Notes under the pieces: model-generated | The model's input: the letters and a program-made list of their open reading frames with translations, nothing else | Told to the model about the DNA's origin: nothing | Database searches by the model: none | Source: Stratiolaelaps scimitus | Taxonomy: Eukaryota; Arthropoda; Arachnida; Mesostigmata; Laelapidae | Length of the DNA stretch: 64,000 nucleotides | Direction of reading: 5' to 3' | Assembly: GCA_019614645.1 (NCBI GenBank) | Contig: JABWDB010000018.1 | Location: forward strand, 1,178,001 to 1,242,000 | In this document: positions 1-9,656 of the stretch, piece after piece | Layout: each line of letters begins with the position of its first letter | How positions within the stretch are numbered: the first letter of the stretch is position 1 | Made by a program: the position numbers and the translations under genes

Positions 1-219
1 GCCCGCCTAGGGTTTCAAAAGCAAGAGGCGAGAAGAGGTCGGTTGCCTGGTGTGCGGCGTTTTTCCGTAGCTCGGCCCGCTCCGCGCGCGCTACAACTCG
101 CGAATTATAACGAATATGTAGTGTCGCCGTTGTGCAAACTCAACGGACGCCACATATTATTTCATACTGTTTTGCCGCTTAGATCGATTACATTTTCGTT
201 TTAAAAATATCATAAAACC

Positions 220-291
220 TGGAGATGCCGGGGATTGAACCCGGGGCCTTTCACATGCGAAGCGAACGCTCTACCACTGAGCTACATCCCC
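220..291 (-). tRNA. tRNA-Ala (anticodon CGC)
   Basis: A 72-nt cloverleaf reads on the minus strand. It has a 7-bp acceptor stem (GGGGATG/CATCTCC), D arm GCTC..GAGC, anticodon stem TTCGC/GTGAA around loop TTCGCAT, and T arm CCGGG/CCCGG with loop TTCAATC. The discriminator base is A and no CCA is encoded, as expected for a eukaryotic nuclear tRNA. The anticodon is CGC, which decodes the alanine codon GCG. The A box (TAGCTCAGTGG) and B box (GGTTCAATCCC) are intact, and a run of four T lies just past the 3' end on the minus strand (AAAA at about 214-217), a Pol III terminator. This copy sits 1.6 kb away from the rest of the cluster and its flanks do not match the shared spacer. Confidence 0.97.
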
Positions 292-1350
292 GACCCCCCT
301 AGTACAAGTGACAATCTCCGGCATTTTCATATGCCGTGATATATTTTAAAACTAAACGCTATCGATCTACTCGGCAAACAATGAGAAAATAGTATGTAGC
401 GTCCGCTGGGTCCGTTCACCATTCAATTGTGGTATCTTGAATGACTTGTGTCCATGTGTTCATGACTAGCACAACAATACTGTGTCTCATTCACACGGTT
501 CCTTTTCTGTGCTTGCACTCGTTTCATTGAGGTGACAAATAAATGCGTGGGTGTATTATAATGAAGCAACGTAGTTCTAAGTAGTTCGTAGAGAAATAGG
601 TGATCGTCTTATCATGAGCCTATGCACGACAATAAGGCAATTTCGTCTCGATCTGTGTTAGTAAGCGACGCTGGCGTAATTGTTGACCATGCGAATGCAA
701 TTAATTTGAATTTCCTTCTACCAAAGTGACCGAGACTATCTTGGGGGAGAAATATTATCTCTACGTTAGTAATAAAACGTTTATTTAGTGATCACTTATT
801 ACCTTGTTGAGTTAGATACACATGCATATATTGAATAAATAGGTATTCTACATAGAACTATAAAATTAAATATAAAATGTTAGAAATTATTATTATTATT
901 ATTATTGTTAACGATTATTAGAACATTATGTATTGCAATTTTCTAGAGATACAGCTTAGGAATATATTGAAAATCATTGATCTACAGGCGCGTTTGCATT
1001 GAGTGGATGAGCCGACGGACACTTGGGCGCTCGGTGTGACAGTATGGTGCAGATACTCCATGTCATAGGCAGGGACCGTCACCCTTTGGGACTTGGTAGC
1101 CGGGTGTCTGACCGATCATATGATGAAACCCATGAGCCGATTATCGGATAAGAACGTCATGGTTAGTTCTGGAACACTCTTTCCAGGTAGGTGCAATCAT
1201 CATCTTACATCGATCAAAATCTGGGTCGGTACCGGCCACTTTCAGTTCAGAGCGGCTACTGAACCGTGTGTATGCCCCGGTCTCTTGGAAGTCGAACATT
1301 TTGACTCAACACTTTGGTGGAGGTCGCACGTTATAGCCCATTTGATCCAG
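292..1350. other. AT-rich spacer, no gene seen
   Basis: No supportable gene is visible. The stretch is AT-rich, with an (ATT)n tract at about 886-908 and scattered stop codons in all frames. Confidence 0.6.
886..908. repeat. (ATT)n microsatellite
   Basis: About seven ATT repeats in AT-rich DNA. Confidence 0.9.
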
Positions 1351-1430
1351 CATCCCAATGAAGCAATGCCGAGAGCAGTACCGCGGACATTCAATGTTGG
1401 CTGTGGGTCAGCCCGAAAAATTTATTTATA
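1351..1430 (+). repeat. SINE-like repeat, 3' part (family A)
   Basis: This segment matches the 3' half of the tRNA-derived repeat seen complete near 12.75 and 54.2 kb. The shared order is TGAAGCAATGCCGA, then GCAGT..CCG.GGAC, then AATGTTGGCTGTGGGTCAGC and a CCGAAAAATTT end. The tRNA-like head is not recognisable to the left, so the copy looks 5'-truncated or diverged. A 112-codon open frame across this region (1093-1431) is better explained as chance within repeat DNA. Confidence 0.6.
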
Positions 1431-1902
1431 GCATCCAAATGCGGCGTAAGAGTTTTTAATTTGAAACGTGTGACCTAGAATGTAACAACCAAATTAGAAT
1501 AGTTCTCGTAGTAGCCATATCCGCACCCGTGGCACGTTGTTGATAATCGAAAGTCCTACGCCTCGAAGCCTCTCAAACAACCTGTGGAAATTTACTCGAC
1601 GTCCAATAGCCTAAGGAGGCGACACGCATATATCGGTTCACGGAAACTGGAAACACGTTTAGTAGCATTGGCCTGCCTGCTTTTGATCATTTCAACTAAC
1701 TAAAACATTCATATGCCTATCTCTCTCTTTTTGCTCGTTGGTTACATACACATCATGGTTACATACATGACGATGACTACGACGAGTGTTCGTGTTACTC
1801 GTAACGAGTTGAGTTTAATTTCTATATACTATGAGAACTATTATTGATCAACTAGCAGATCCGAGACTCTCAAACCCCACTCTACGCTATCACGAAAGGC
1901 TG
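1431..1902. other. Spacer, no gene seen
   Basis: No gene or clear repeat is visible. A short GCGGCGTAAGA string near 1440 recurs near 3368, which may mean remote repeat relationship but is too short to call. Confidence 0.5.
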
Positions 1903-2015
1903 TGGAGATGCCGGGGATTGAACTAGAGAGGCTGATGCCTGAATGAGAGGCTTAAAAGTGTGCTTCGATGAAATATGGGTGCAAAGCGAACGCTCTACCA
2001 TTGAGCTACATCCGC
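1903..2015 (-). pseudogene. Broken tRNA-Ala copy
   Basis: Both ends of the tRNA-Ala gene are present. The 3' end (acceptor strand and part of the T arm, 1903-1923) and the 5' half through the anticodon loop (about 1980-2015) match the intact copies. The part between, which should finish the T arm and the variable region, is replaced by about 57 bp of unrelated sequence. That insert resembles the shared spacer (it contains GGCTTAAA and ATGAAATATGG, as found just before intact copies). The simplest reading is a join between two neighbouring copies by deletion or unequal crossing-over. The remaining anticodon triplet reads TGC, and the acceptor 5' strand carries a G-to-C-type change (CATCCGC). 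It cannot fold into a cloverleaf and is not expected to work. Confidence 0.9.
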
Positions 2016-2083
2016 GATGAGTGTTATCGGTGACTTATTAATCATTTTTCAAATTATCGGTTAAAACTAAATTGGAAAATTTC

Positions 2084-2153
2084 GAGTAATCGGGGATTAA
2101 ATCTTAGCTGGTCGACAACATGCAAACTGACTCGCTCTATCCGGAGCATTCTC
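2084..2153 (-). pseudogene. Diverged tRNA-Ala relic in spacer (copy 1)
   Basis: The segment aligns along its length with the tRNA-Ala gene in the same orientation. It keeps the B-box core (CGGGGATTAAAT for CGGGGATTGAAC), then ACATGCAAAC opposite ACATGCGAAG, then CGCTCTAT..GGAGC opposite CGCTCTACCACTGAGC. The stems no longer pair. Related relics occur in each spacer of the cluster, so this belongs to the amplified unit. Confidence 0.6.
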
Positions 2154-2253
2154 TGTAGTTGCACAGAACGTATTCTATAATAATTATTATAGAACAATCG
2201 GATAAGGGTCTGATCACCAAATTACAGGCTTAAATGTGGAGTTCAATAAAATA

Positions 2254-2325
2254 TGGAGATGCCGGGGATTGAACCCGGGGCCTTTCACATGCGAAGCGAA
2301 CGCTCTACCACTGAGCTACATCCCC
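2254..2325 (-). tRNA. tRNA-Ala (anticodon CGC)
   Basis: Its 72 nt are identical to the copy at 220-291, so every stem, the CGC anticodon, the A and B boxes and the A discriminator are the same. A TTTT terminator lies only three bases past the 3' end on the minus strand (AAAA at 2248-2251). The flanking spacer is shared with the next two genes, which marks this as a local tandem amplification. Confidence 0.97.
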
Positions 2326-2393
2326 GATGAGTGTTATCGGTGACTTATTAATCATTTTCCAAATTATTGGTTAAAACTAAATTGAAAAATTTC

Positions 2394-2437
2394 GAGTAAT
2401 CGGGGATTGAATCTTAGCTGGTCGACAACATGCAAAC
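2394..2437 (-). pseudogene. Truncated tRNA-Ala relic in spacer (copy 2)
   Basis: This has the same relic as at 2084-2153 but stops after CATGCAAAC, where a run of 15 T begins. The poly-T insertion or an accompanying deletion removed the rest. Confidence 0.55.
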
Positions 2438-2520
2438 TTTTTTTTTTTTTTTCGAGCTGACCCTCAGCTGTTCCCCTATCTGACAGGCCTCAGCTCTTAA
2501 CCTTTAGGTATTACTGGACC
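2438..2520 (-). repeat. Poly-T-linked short repeat (retroposon-like)
   Basis: Fifteen T at 2438-2452 are followed by about 65 bp absent from the sister spacers. Read on the minus strand it is a short sequence ending in poly-A, as left by target-primed reverse transcription. The 2461-2520 part closely resembles 60748-60814 (shared blocks CTCAGCTGTTCCC, GAACCTTCAGGTAT / TAACCTTTAGGTAT, and GGACC). Spacer sequence resumes at once on the right (AATATTGTCATGC, as at 2840). The family is not recognised. Confidence 0.6.
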
Positions 2521-2568
2521 AATATTGTCATGCTTCAAATTATTGGTTAAAACTATCTTGAAAAACTT

Positions 2569-2640
2569 CGAGAAATCGGGGATTGAATTTTGGCTGTTCG
2601 ACAACATGCAAACTGACTCGCTCTATCCGGAGCATTCTCA
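2569..2640 (-). pseudogene. Diverged tRNA-Ala relic in spacer (copy 3)
   Basis: This shows the same relic pattern as at 2084-2153: a B-box-like CGGGGATTGAAT, ACATGCAAAC, and CGCTCTAT..GGAGC. An ATG-initiated open frame of about 60 codons runs across it (2525-2716), but the frame recurs only because the unit is duplicated. Confidence 0.6.
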
Positions 2641-2736
2641 GTTGCACAGAACGTATTCAGTAATAATTATTATAGAACACTCCGATAAGCGTCTGATCAC
2701 CGAATTACAGGCTTAAATACGGAGTTCAATAAAATA

Positions 2737-2808
2737 TGGAGATGCCGGGGATTGAACCCGGGGCCTTTCACATGCAAAGCGAACGCTCTACCACTGAGCT
2801 ACATCCCC
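2737..2808 (-). tRNA. tRNA-Ala (anticodon TGC)
   Basis: This gene is identical to the neighbouring CGC copies except for one base at 2776, which changes the anticodon loop from TTCGCAT to TTTGCAT. Anticodon position 34 becomes T (U in RNA), giving UGC, which reads GCA (and GCG by wobble). All stems and both promoter boxes are intact. A TTTT terminator lies three bases past the 3' end on the minus strand (AAAA at 2731-2734). It is a plausible functional isoacceptor that arose by point change inside the tandem array. Confidence 0.96.
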
Positions 2809-2885
2809 GATGAGTGCTATCGGTGACTTACTGGATCAATATTGTCATGCTTCAAATTATTGGTTAAAACTATCTTGAAAAACTT

Positions 2886-2957
2886 CGAGAAATCGGGGAT
2901 TGAATTTTGGCTGTTCGACAACGCGCAAACTCACTCGCTCTATCCGGAGCATTCTCA
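2886..2957 (-). pseudogene. Diverged tRNA-Ala relic in spacer (copy 4)
   Basis: This is the fourth copy of the spacer relic: a CGGGGATTGAAT block, a GCGCAAAC block, and CGCTCTAT..GGAGC. It is closest to copy 3, as expected if whole spacer-plus-gene units were duplicated. Confidence 0.6.
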
Positions 2958-3042
2958 GATGCATAGAACGTATTCTGTAAGTACACTCGGATTAGCGTCC
3001 GATGACCCAATTGCAGGCTTAAAGGTGGAGTTTAATAAAATA

Positions 3043-3114
3043 TGGAGATGCCGGGGATTGAACCCGGGGCCTTTCACATGCGAAGCGAACGCTCTACCAC
3101 TGAGCTACATCCCC
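3043..3114 (-). tRNA. tRNA-Ala (anticodon CGC)
   Basis: The 72-nt gene is identical to the copies at 220-291 and 2254-2325, with anticodon CGC. A TTTT terminator lies on the minus strand (AAAA at 3037-3040). The sequence upstream of the gene (from 3115 rightwards) no longer matches the unit spacer, so this is the right edge of the array. Confidence 0.97.
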
Positions 3115-4200
3115 AGCGATCATTCATCACTACCAGCTGACAATACAGTTCCTGTATGTATATACATTGTTTGTAGCACAGCCGAATGTGACCTTTCCGG
3201 GTTGATTCACAGCAATCAAAATTTAACCGTTTGTCAATTTTCCGTATCGGTTCACTGTGTAATTTTTCATTTCAATGAGAAACAAGGATTTCTCCAACGT
3301 CTGCTCTGTATCCACTATACTTACAGATGTGTCCAGATGTACTAGCCCTTTGACCTGCAACTCCAACGCGGCGTAAGAATTTTGCTTAGATGTGTTGCAG
3401 CATATAGCCGCTAGGTAACGAGAACAGTAGAGGTACAAGTAAATGCATCAAAAATGATAGACTTCTTGTTTTACCCATAATTTCTATTTAATTATACCAT
3501 CCCAGAAAATCAGATGGCGTGCGATCCGAGTAGATTATGGCTAGTAAATCTATGTACAACTCTTCCTCTGCCATAATGTAGCGCCTTTCAAACATCCTAT
3601 ACCACGAAATTATCGATCGAAGCTCTCTCTCTGTTAATAAGCCTCGGTATCAGGGTGCCATTTTTTCTGTAACGCTCCGAATTTCTTTGATCAGTCCGCG
3701 CAGCACCGATGATGCAAACGTGCTCTCCTCGGAACGGCGTATACGGTTGTTCTAGGACTAGTACTATTGCTTGTTATGCTCATTTCCTCGCCCCTAAATC
3801 GCACATAGAGTATTAGCAATTCCATTATGCTTATAATACACTGAAATGAATCCAAGTAGTTATTGTGTCCCGTTCCATTTCTTTATTTCTTCTTATATAT
3901 TTTCCTGCCCTTGATATAGAACCCTCATATTGCCTGTATTCCCTCATCAGCTGCTCCGGATTTATCTGCACCATATCTGACGCGAATATCACCAGCTTCA
4001 ACGTATGGTGCAACTCGTTCAAGGACAATCATTGCCATGGCTCGAACTTGCTCCATCCTCTGAGATATCATCACGTCCTCAGTGACTTCTACACGCGGCG
4101 GGCTGAACGTCTGCGAGCATCGGGTACCACCCCAACTCGTCCGGTAGTGTTTGTTGTTCGTCTGAATCGAGCCTGCGATAACTACATAGAAGAACTTCGG
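3115..4200. other. Spacer, no gene seen
   Basis: No gene is supported. Open frames here (for example 3865-4224 + and 4079-4306 -) are short, overlap on opposite strands and carry no motif I recognise. Confidence 0.5.
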
Positions 4201-4315
4201 CTCGATGTTTTCTGCAGTTGTTGACCGACTGGTCGTCCGTCCGTTCGTTCGCCCTCACCGGCCTCCAGTTCGTCGCTTGCTTCGATCTCGGCTTCTCCGG
4301 CCGCACTATCCAGCT

Positions 4316-4341
4316 GCAGCAGCAGCAGCTGCTGCTGCTGC
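4316..4341. repeat. Perfect CAG/CTG palindrome
   Basis: (GCA)4G joins its own reverse complement with no spacer, giving a 26-bp perfect palindrome of triplet repeats. It can fold back on itself on either strand. Confidence 0.95.
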
Positions 4342-4636
4342 TACAGCCGCCTCTTCCTTTTCATTTTCATTTTGCGTCGCTTCCCGCTCCCCATCGCCTA
4401 TGGCCCTCTTCCCTTCGGGATCTGCACCTGCCCTCCACCTGCGCGATTCCTTTGCTTCGCTGCTTCGATCCCAGATCTGCCCTGATGCTGCACCCATGCC
4501 ATCTGCCCCCTGCTCTCTGCCTCTTGCCCCTTTCTGCGTTCCTCCTCCTCTCTGTTCACCCGGCGGCACTCGTCTTCGGCGGTGGCCCTGAATGCCGCCG
4601 AGTTAGCCAGACTGACTCGGGGGCTCGTTCCACGTT

Positions 4637-4677
4637 CCTCTCTCTCCCTCTCTCTCTCCCTCTCCTCTTCTTCTCCC
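4637..4677. repeat. Pyrimidine (CT)n tract
   Basis: An imperfect CT/CCT run of about 40 bp within the GC-rich island. Confidence 0.85.
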
Positions 4678-5821
4678 ATCGTTCGATGGCCATGGCGGCC
4701 TCACACTCAGCCCTTGCACCTCCACCCTTGCTCGGCCCCGAACGGCCCTTCTAGGCCCCCATGCTTCGACGGTGTGCCGTGTCGGCTGGTGGGCGGGTGT
4801 ATAATGCGTCAATTATCGATTGGACGCCCACCCCTTTTCCGACAGCAGCACCTGCCGGCTCTCAGCCCGCCCTAGCCGCAGACCCCGGCGGGAAGGTAGG
4901 AGAACCCCGCGGGGTTCCAGGCTGCTGCGACTACAGCCAGTGTGCTTCAGCCGGCTCTCTGCCGTTACTCCCCCGATTGTCCCCTTAGCCCAAACACAAA
5001 CCCACCTCTGGCCCCTCGCCCGTGCACCTCCTCTCCACCTTTTCCAACCTTCTGCACTTCTCCATCTTCTCGACGACTCAGCCGACTGGGGCCGCGTGGC
5101 CCAGTCGCCTCCCGATGCTTCGGTGTGCTGCAGAGTACCCCTTACCGGCGAGGCCGAGGCCGCGGCCATCGTCATCGCCGTCGGCCGACGTCGTCCCATT
5201 TGCCCGCAACCCACCCCTGCGCCGCCGGTTCTGCGACCGACTCCGTCATTCGCTCTAGTCCTGCCCCACCTGCTTCGCGCTTGCACCTTAGCGTGCTTCG
5301 GGAGCTTCTCTGCGCCTGCTCTCTCTCGCGCGCCTTCTGCGCTGTTCTATCCCGCTTCGAGTCGGTTCCTGCAGTTGCTCCTCGGGCAGGTTCCCAGTCT
5401 GGTCCCCACCCTTTCCCCTCGAAAGCTCGATGGGCCCCGTCAAGCCGCCACGGGCCGCCGTTACCTCTGCGGCTGCAGATACAGCCACAGTCACCGCAGC
5501 ACGGTTAGTTCCGCCGGAAAGCGTGGGTTCCCGTGGGTTGCCGATCAGGGGGTGGAAGAAGGCTCGGAACCGCTTCGGGGAGAGATTCTCAGCTTGAGAG
5601 AACCCTGCTCCTGCTGCTGCTACCACCGCTGCCGCCGTCGCTGCTGCTGCTGCTACTACTGCCAACCACGACCACTAGCTGCCGCGACCGCCGCCTCCGG
5701 GTCTTCGGAGATGGTGGTTCGCGGTTCGGACCTTCCCCTCGAAAGGTGCACGGTGGCAAGGGCGTATGTCATGCTTCCCAATGCGTTCGCCCGACGTCGA
5801 CGGCAACTGTACGAAGAACTT

Positions 5822-5847
<26 letters not shown>
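5822..5847. repeat. (CT)n microsatellite
   Basis: About 13 CT repeats. In frame they give the SLSLSL stretch of the overlapping open frame. Confidence 0.95.
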
Positions 5848-5852
<5 letters not shown>

Positions 5853-6150
5853 TAGCAGAGAACCGAGTCCTCTCGCTCCCGCGACGCCTCGCCGCGCTGT
5901 CATGGTACGAGGCAGACAGTCGGCCAGCCACCCAGAGGTGGGTCGGTTGGTACCGATGGATGCTGCAGGACTCCGTTGAGCTCCCGGTGGCAGCCGCAGT
6001 GGGAAGACTCAGCACGACCCACTTTCCACAGAGAACAGAAAGGGAGAGACTAGCGAGAGAGAGAGAGACCCCTGGCAGCAGAGTAAGTAGCTGCTCCCGT
6101 AGCTCCATGGCCAATACACAAGGGTGGATGGGCCAGCTGTGAGGGAGACA

Positions 6151-9150
6151 GCGATGGAGGGAAGGACTTAGGGAGAAAAGCTGGATAGCTGCTCACAGGT
6201 AGACAGGTGGAAGATCGGTGGTTGCTAGGTAGGCAGCCTTGAAGTATCCTCAAATCTCTCTTAAACATGCTGCCTGGCTGACTGACTTCTCAAACCTTCT
6301 ACGATGAAACCTTCCTTGTTTGGTTTGTGAGAGGAAGGCGGCGATATGGAAAGACCAACCTCTCAATATGGTTTATAAATATACCAATGAAATTGTCCAG
6401 ATGCTCGGGTAAAATTATTTAATACAATATAGAAAATATATGTACGAATGTATGTCCGATCGACTAAATATGGCCAGTTAAACAAACCAACTATGTATAT
6501 GTATAGTTTTTTTTGATCTCGTATGAACGTTTGTGTTCTGTTTTGCCAAAGGTAGACGGAGATGAAATAAAATAATAATAAAATATTATATCAGTTATAA
6601 CAACAACAATAAAGGCAACGATAACATCTATTTGCTCCACTGAGTATAGCTCGACACATTTGTGTTTCTATATGTTCAATAGATTCGTATATATGTTTTT
6701 TTTTATAGTTGTTTATTTAATGATTAATTTTTATTGCCATTCGTAGTAGTACTGCTACGATATAATGACAGTATTCATGTGATAAATGATTGATAATTGC
6801 CATAATAAACAACAAAACGATTACAATGCGTTAGGAAGATAGCCTTAAAGCCACACAGCAATTTGATACTGGAGAGGACTATTTGAGAATAAGGCGGGTT
6901 TGCTTGAATCAATCAAATACCCATAATAGAATCGCAATGTTTACCAAACGTCATGCATATTCATCAGGCTAGAATATGGTGCTCAACGAGTTAGATTAAA
7001 TTATCTGCTAAATATTCGAGACTCCCGCGAAGCACTGCGAGAGGAGCAGCATGCCAGAAGAAGCCGGTCAATGATAATGTATAGAGTTCTTAAACTTGTT
7101 ATGTAAATATCTGATGCAAATGTACATGTAAATTCATTTCTATAATGATATTACACAAACTGTATGAAAACAAAGGAAATGAAATATTAGATACTCGAAT
7201 AGAGTCACAGAATTTTGTTTCTTTTTTGGTCAAAATGGTGAATGCGTGCACCATCTTCCGAACTGCTCAACCTCAACGTGGCTGTCTCTCCAATATGTTA
7301 TGTAGCTACCTATCTAAGCGGTAATCTGGAGGGTCACGTCTGGCCAATGAGCTGCGTAACAAAGAACTTCGATGAGGTTCACAGCCACATAATACACACC
7401 CGCTTCATATCCCAACATGAAGAGGAGAGAAATTCCTTTTTTTAAATTCGAGATAGTTGAGAATTCAACAGAAAGGTCCTATCGGGGACCGATTTCAGAT
7501 AAAAAAAAAACAGTAATTGAGAAGTGACTCAAATGATTCCCGGAACACTTCTCCCAAAGTTCCAAAAAGTGTAATATACTGGTATTCGAACGTCACCTAA
7601 ACTGAACGAGCCGATGGTGAAAGTTTCCCCGCTGTGCTACCAGGGTACACTCCTTACTGAATGAATTAGGATCAGAAGCTTCAGAGGAAATTGTTTGTTT
7701 TTCAACGTCATCTCCTCTGCCACTCGAGGCCGTTGTGCCTTTGACCTACGCTGAAAGCCAAATTTCCACCAAATATGTCTGTACTATATAAACACGAAGC
7801 GACATTCGGGGTAATCTATCGACCGGGACTACAGAACAAAAATAAATTTTATATTGGACAACCCCTTCCAACACATCGTACTTCAATCTATACTCGGTAT
7901 GGTCGTGACAAGAGGGTCAGCTTTGGTTCATTAATTCTTGCAGTTTCAACATCAGCCGAGTGCGTCTCCACGGTGCAGAGGCAACCGCTGACCGGTATCC
8001 ACCCCATAGCGTCAGAACAATTGGACACGAAACATGGACCGCTATTCCGGTATCTGCATAGCTACAGAGAGTCCCAGAGGATGCAGGTTGGTACATGCCT
8101 CTAGAGATGATTAAGATCACAGAGGCTTTCTAGGCCGTGTCGCTTGCTCAACACAGCATGTCTGATAATGACTTCGAATTAAGATTCGGCAATTATTATC
8201 CCAGAAGGAGTGCACTTAAAAGAGGCCATAGAAATACATGCTTTAGGTGTTCGTACATTGCTATACCAACGAAGACTTCACATTTATAGTACACCCAGTA
8301 CCCCCGCCCCCCGCCCCGCCTGTGCAGTGCTCCGTTCCTGCACACTATATCGCATTGCACGATCGTGATATTCAGCGTCGACATACGGCGTTACAGACTA
8401 CCGCGAAGAGCCCCGGTGTCGCCGTTATCTGGCTCACCGGTTATCTGGGGTCTACAGGGCACGGTCGGTCAGCGACCACCACCACCACCCGGATCGACAG
8501 GGCACCAACCATGCTCACGCATAGTGCACGCGTGATAAACTGTTGCAGCGATGCTCAGGCCAAAGGAAGTATTAGAGGCGCCCGACGTCGCCCTTATCGT
8601 TGTCACTGTATCATACCGCATGCGCGACCCCACGCTCATCTAGCGTGCTTTCTCAATGGAAGCAGTGGCCTCGGTGGAAATGATACACTCATAGAACATG
8701 TTTGCGTGCCATGAGGGCTACCGTAACGTCAAACGACAATAACCAACAAATTAAGTAGACATTTAGTTATCGTTAATATGATTATCATCATCATCGACAA
8801 TCTGTAACAAACTAATAGCAATAAGAGTAGGAGTATTTCGTTGGCCACGACTAAAGCGTCATTCATACATTGCAATGAAGATCAGGTAATATAGCATATC
8901 ATCAAAATGGTTGTTAAACGGGCGAAAAATCTTACGACGCTGAGGTTAGATAGCTATAACGTTACTGAGCTGCTCGAGCAATCTCTAAGGTCCAGAGCGT
9001 AGTGATCCCGAACAGTTTGAACTAGTATGTGACTTTCAATATCGCAGACAGACACACGCACACATGTATATATATATAGTCTAAGTGCCTTGCCTGCTTT
9101 ATCTCTCTCTCTCTCTTTCTTCCTGCTTCTGTTTATACAGCCACTTTTAG
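6151..9150. other. AT-rich spacer or intron, no gene seen
   Basis: No conserved protein frame or RNA gene is visible. Frames such as 7775-8104 (+) are short and unrecognised. One tRNA-like module is listed separately at 7578-7644. Confidence 0.5.
7578..7644 (-). repeat. tRNA-like module (degenerate)
   Basis: On the minus strand an A-box-like GGTAGCACAGCGGGG is followed about 45 bases later by a B-box-like GTTCGAATACC, and the ends (CTGGTA/TACCAG) pair. The T stem is not formed, so it is not a working tRNA. It is more likely a tRNA pseudogene or SINE head. A CTCGTTCAG string between the boxes recurs in the module at 60915-60980. Confidence 0.4.
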
Positions 9151-9435
9151 TCTCATGTGACTCTCACCTCTATCTTCTATCATTCTCTGGGACACACTGT
9201 CTCCACGTATCTCTGCATGTCATTTAATAGTGTAACGCATCATCCCAGTAGCGTTCACCCGAGCGACCAACCGCGCCCCCGAGCCTTATGGAAAGGTCCC
9301 CCAGACCCCTCCGAGTGTGGCCGCGCGCGAAGACACGCTTGGTGGTGGAACGCTTCGCTTAGCCGCGTTGAAGTCATCACCTCACTTCGCAGCCTCACTC
9401 ATTCACTCGGGGAACGCGGCTGTTGCGGGGCCGCG

Positions 9436-9510
9436 TTTGTTGCTGCTGCTGCTGCTGCAGCAGCGACTCTTGTTCGTGGCGGTGCTGCGGTTGCTGCTGC
9501 TGCTGCTCAG
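9436..9510. repeat. (CTG)n runs
   Basis: Two CTG/GCT runs (about 9439-9467 and 9493-9509) are separated by unrelated bases. They give leucine, cysteine, alanine or glutamine strings depending on frame, so overlapping frames on both strands here are not good gene evidence. Confidence 0.85.
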
Positions 9511-9604
9511 CGCAGACTGACATAGGCGAGCCCTCTTCATTAATTCCGTCGTCATTCACATCATCCAACGGCCCCTCAACTCTAACCCGTTGCCCCATAT
9601 ACAC

Positions 9605-9606
<2 letters not shown>

Positions 9607-9650
<44 letters not shown>
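9607..9650. repeat. (TA)n microsatellite
   Basis: About 22 AT repeats, uninterrupted. Confidence 0.95.

Positions 9651-9656
<6 letters not shown>

Larger units (their letters stand above)
4200..6150. other. GC-rich, CT-repeat island; possible exon or promoter region
   Basis: Composition changes sharply to GC-rich with pyrimidine tracts, (CTG/CAG) runs and many CpG steps, then returns to AT-rich after about 6.15 kb. The longest frame (4820-6142 +, 440 codons) is Pro/Ser/Arg-rich, low-complexity, encodes a (CT)n-derived SLSL stretch and overlaps long frames on both strands, so it is weak evidence for a protein. A donor-like GTAAGT occurs at 6083, next to a GA tract, which would suit a GA/CT-rich 5'-untranslated exon on the plus strand followed by an intron. 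This is inference; no TATA, Inr or downstream exon could be fixed. Confidence 0.35.

Noticed and set aside
2525..3345. Two similar ATG-initiated frames beginning MSCFKLLVKTILKNFEK (2525-2716 and 2842-3345)
   Set aside because: They are identical only because the tRNA-bearing unit is duplicated. The frames run antisense through tRNA genes and relics and have no protein-like features.
9607..9650. Long (TA)n arrays as terminators, origins or matrix-attachment sites
   Set aside because: They are widespread microsatellites here. Nothing in the sequence ties any one of them to such a role.
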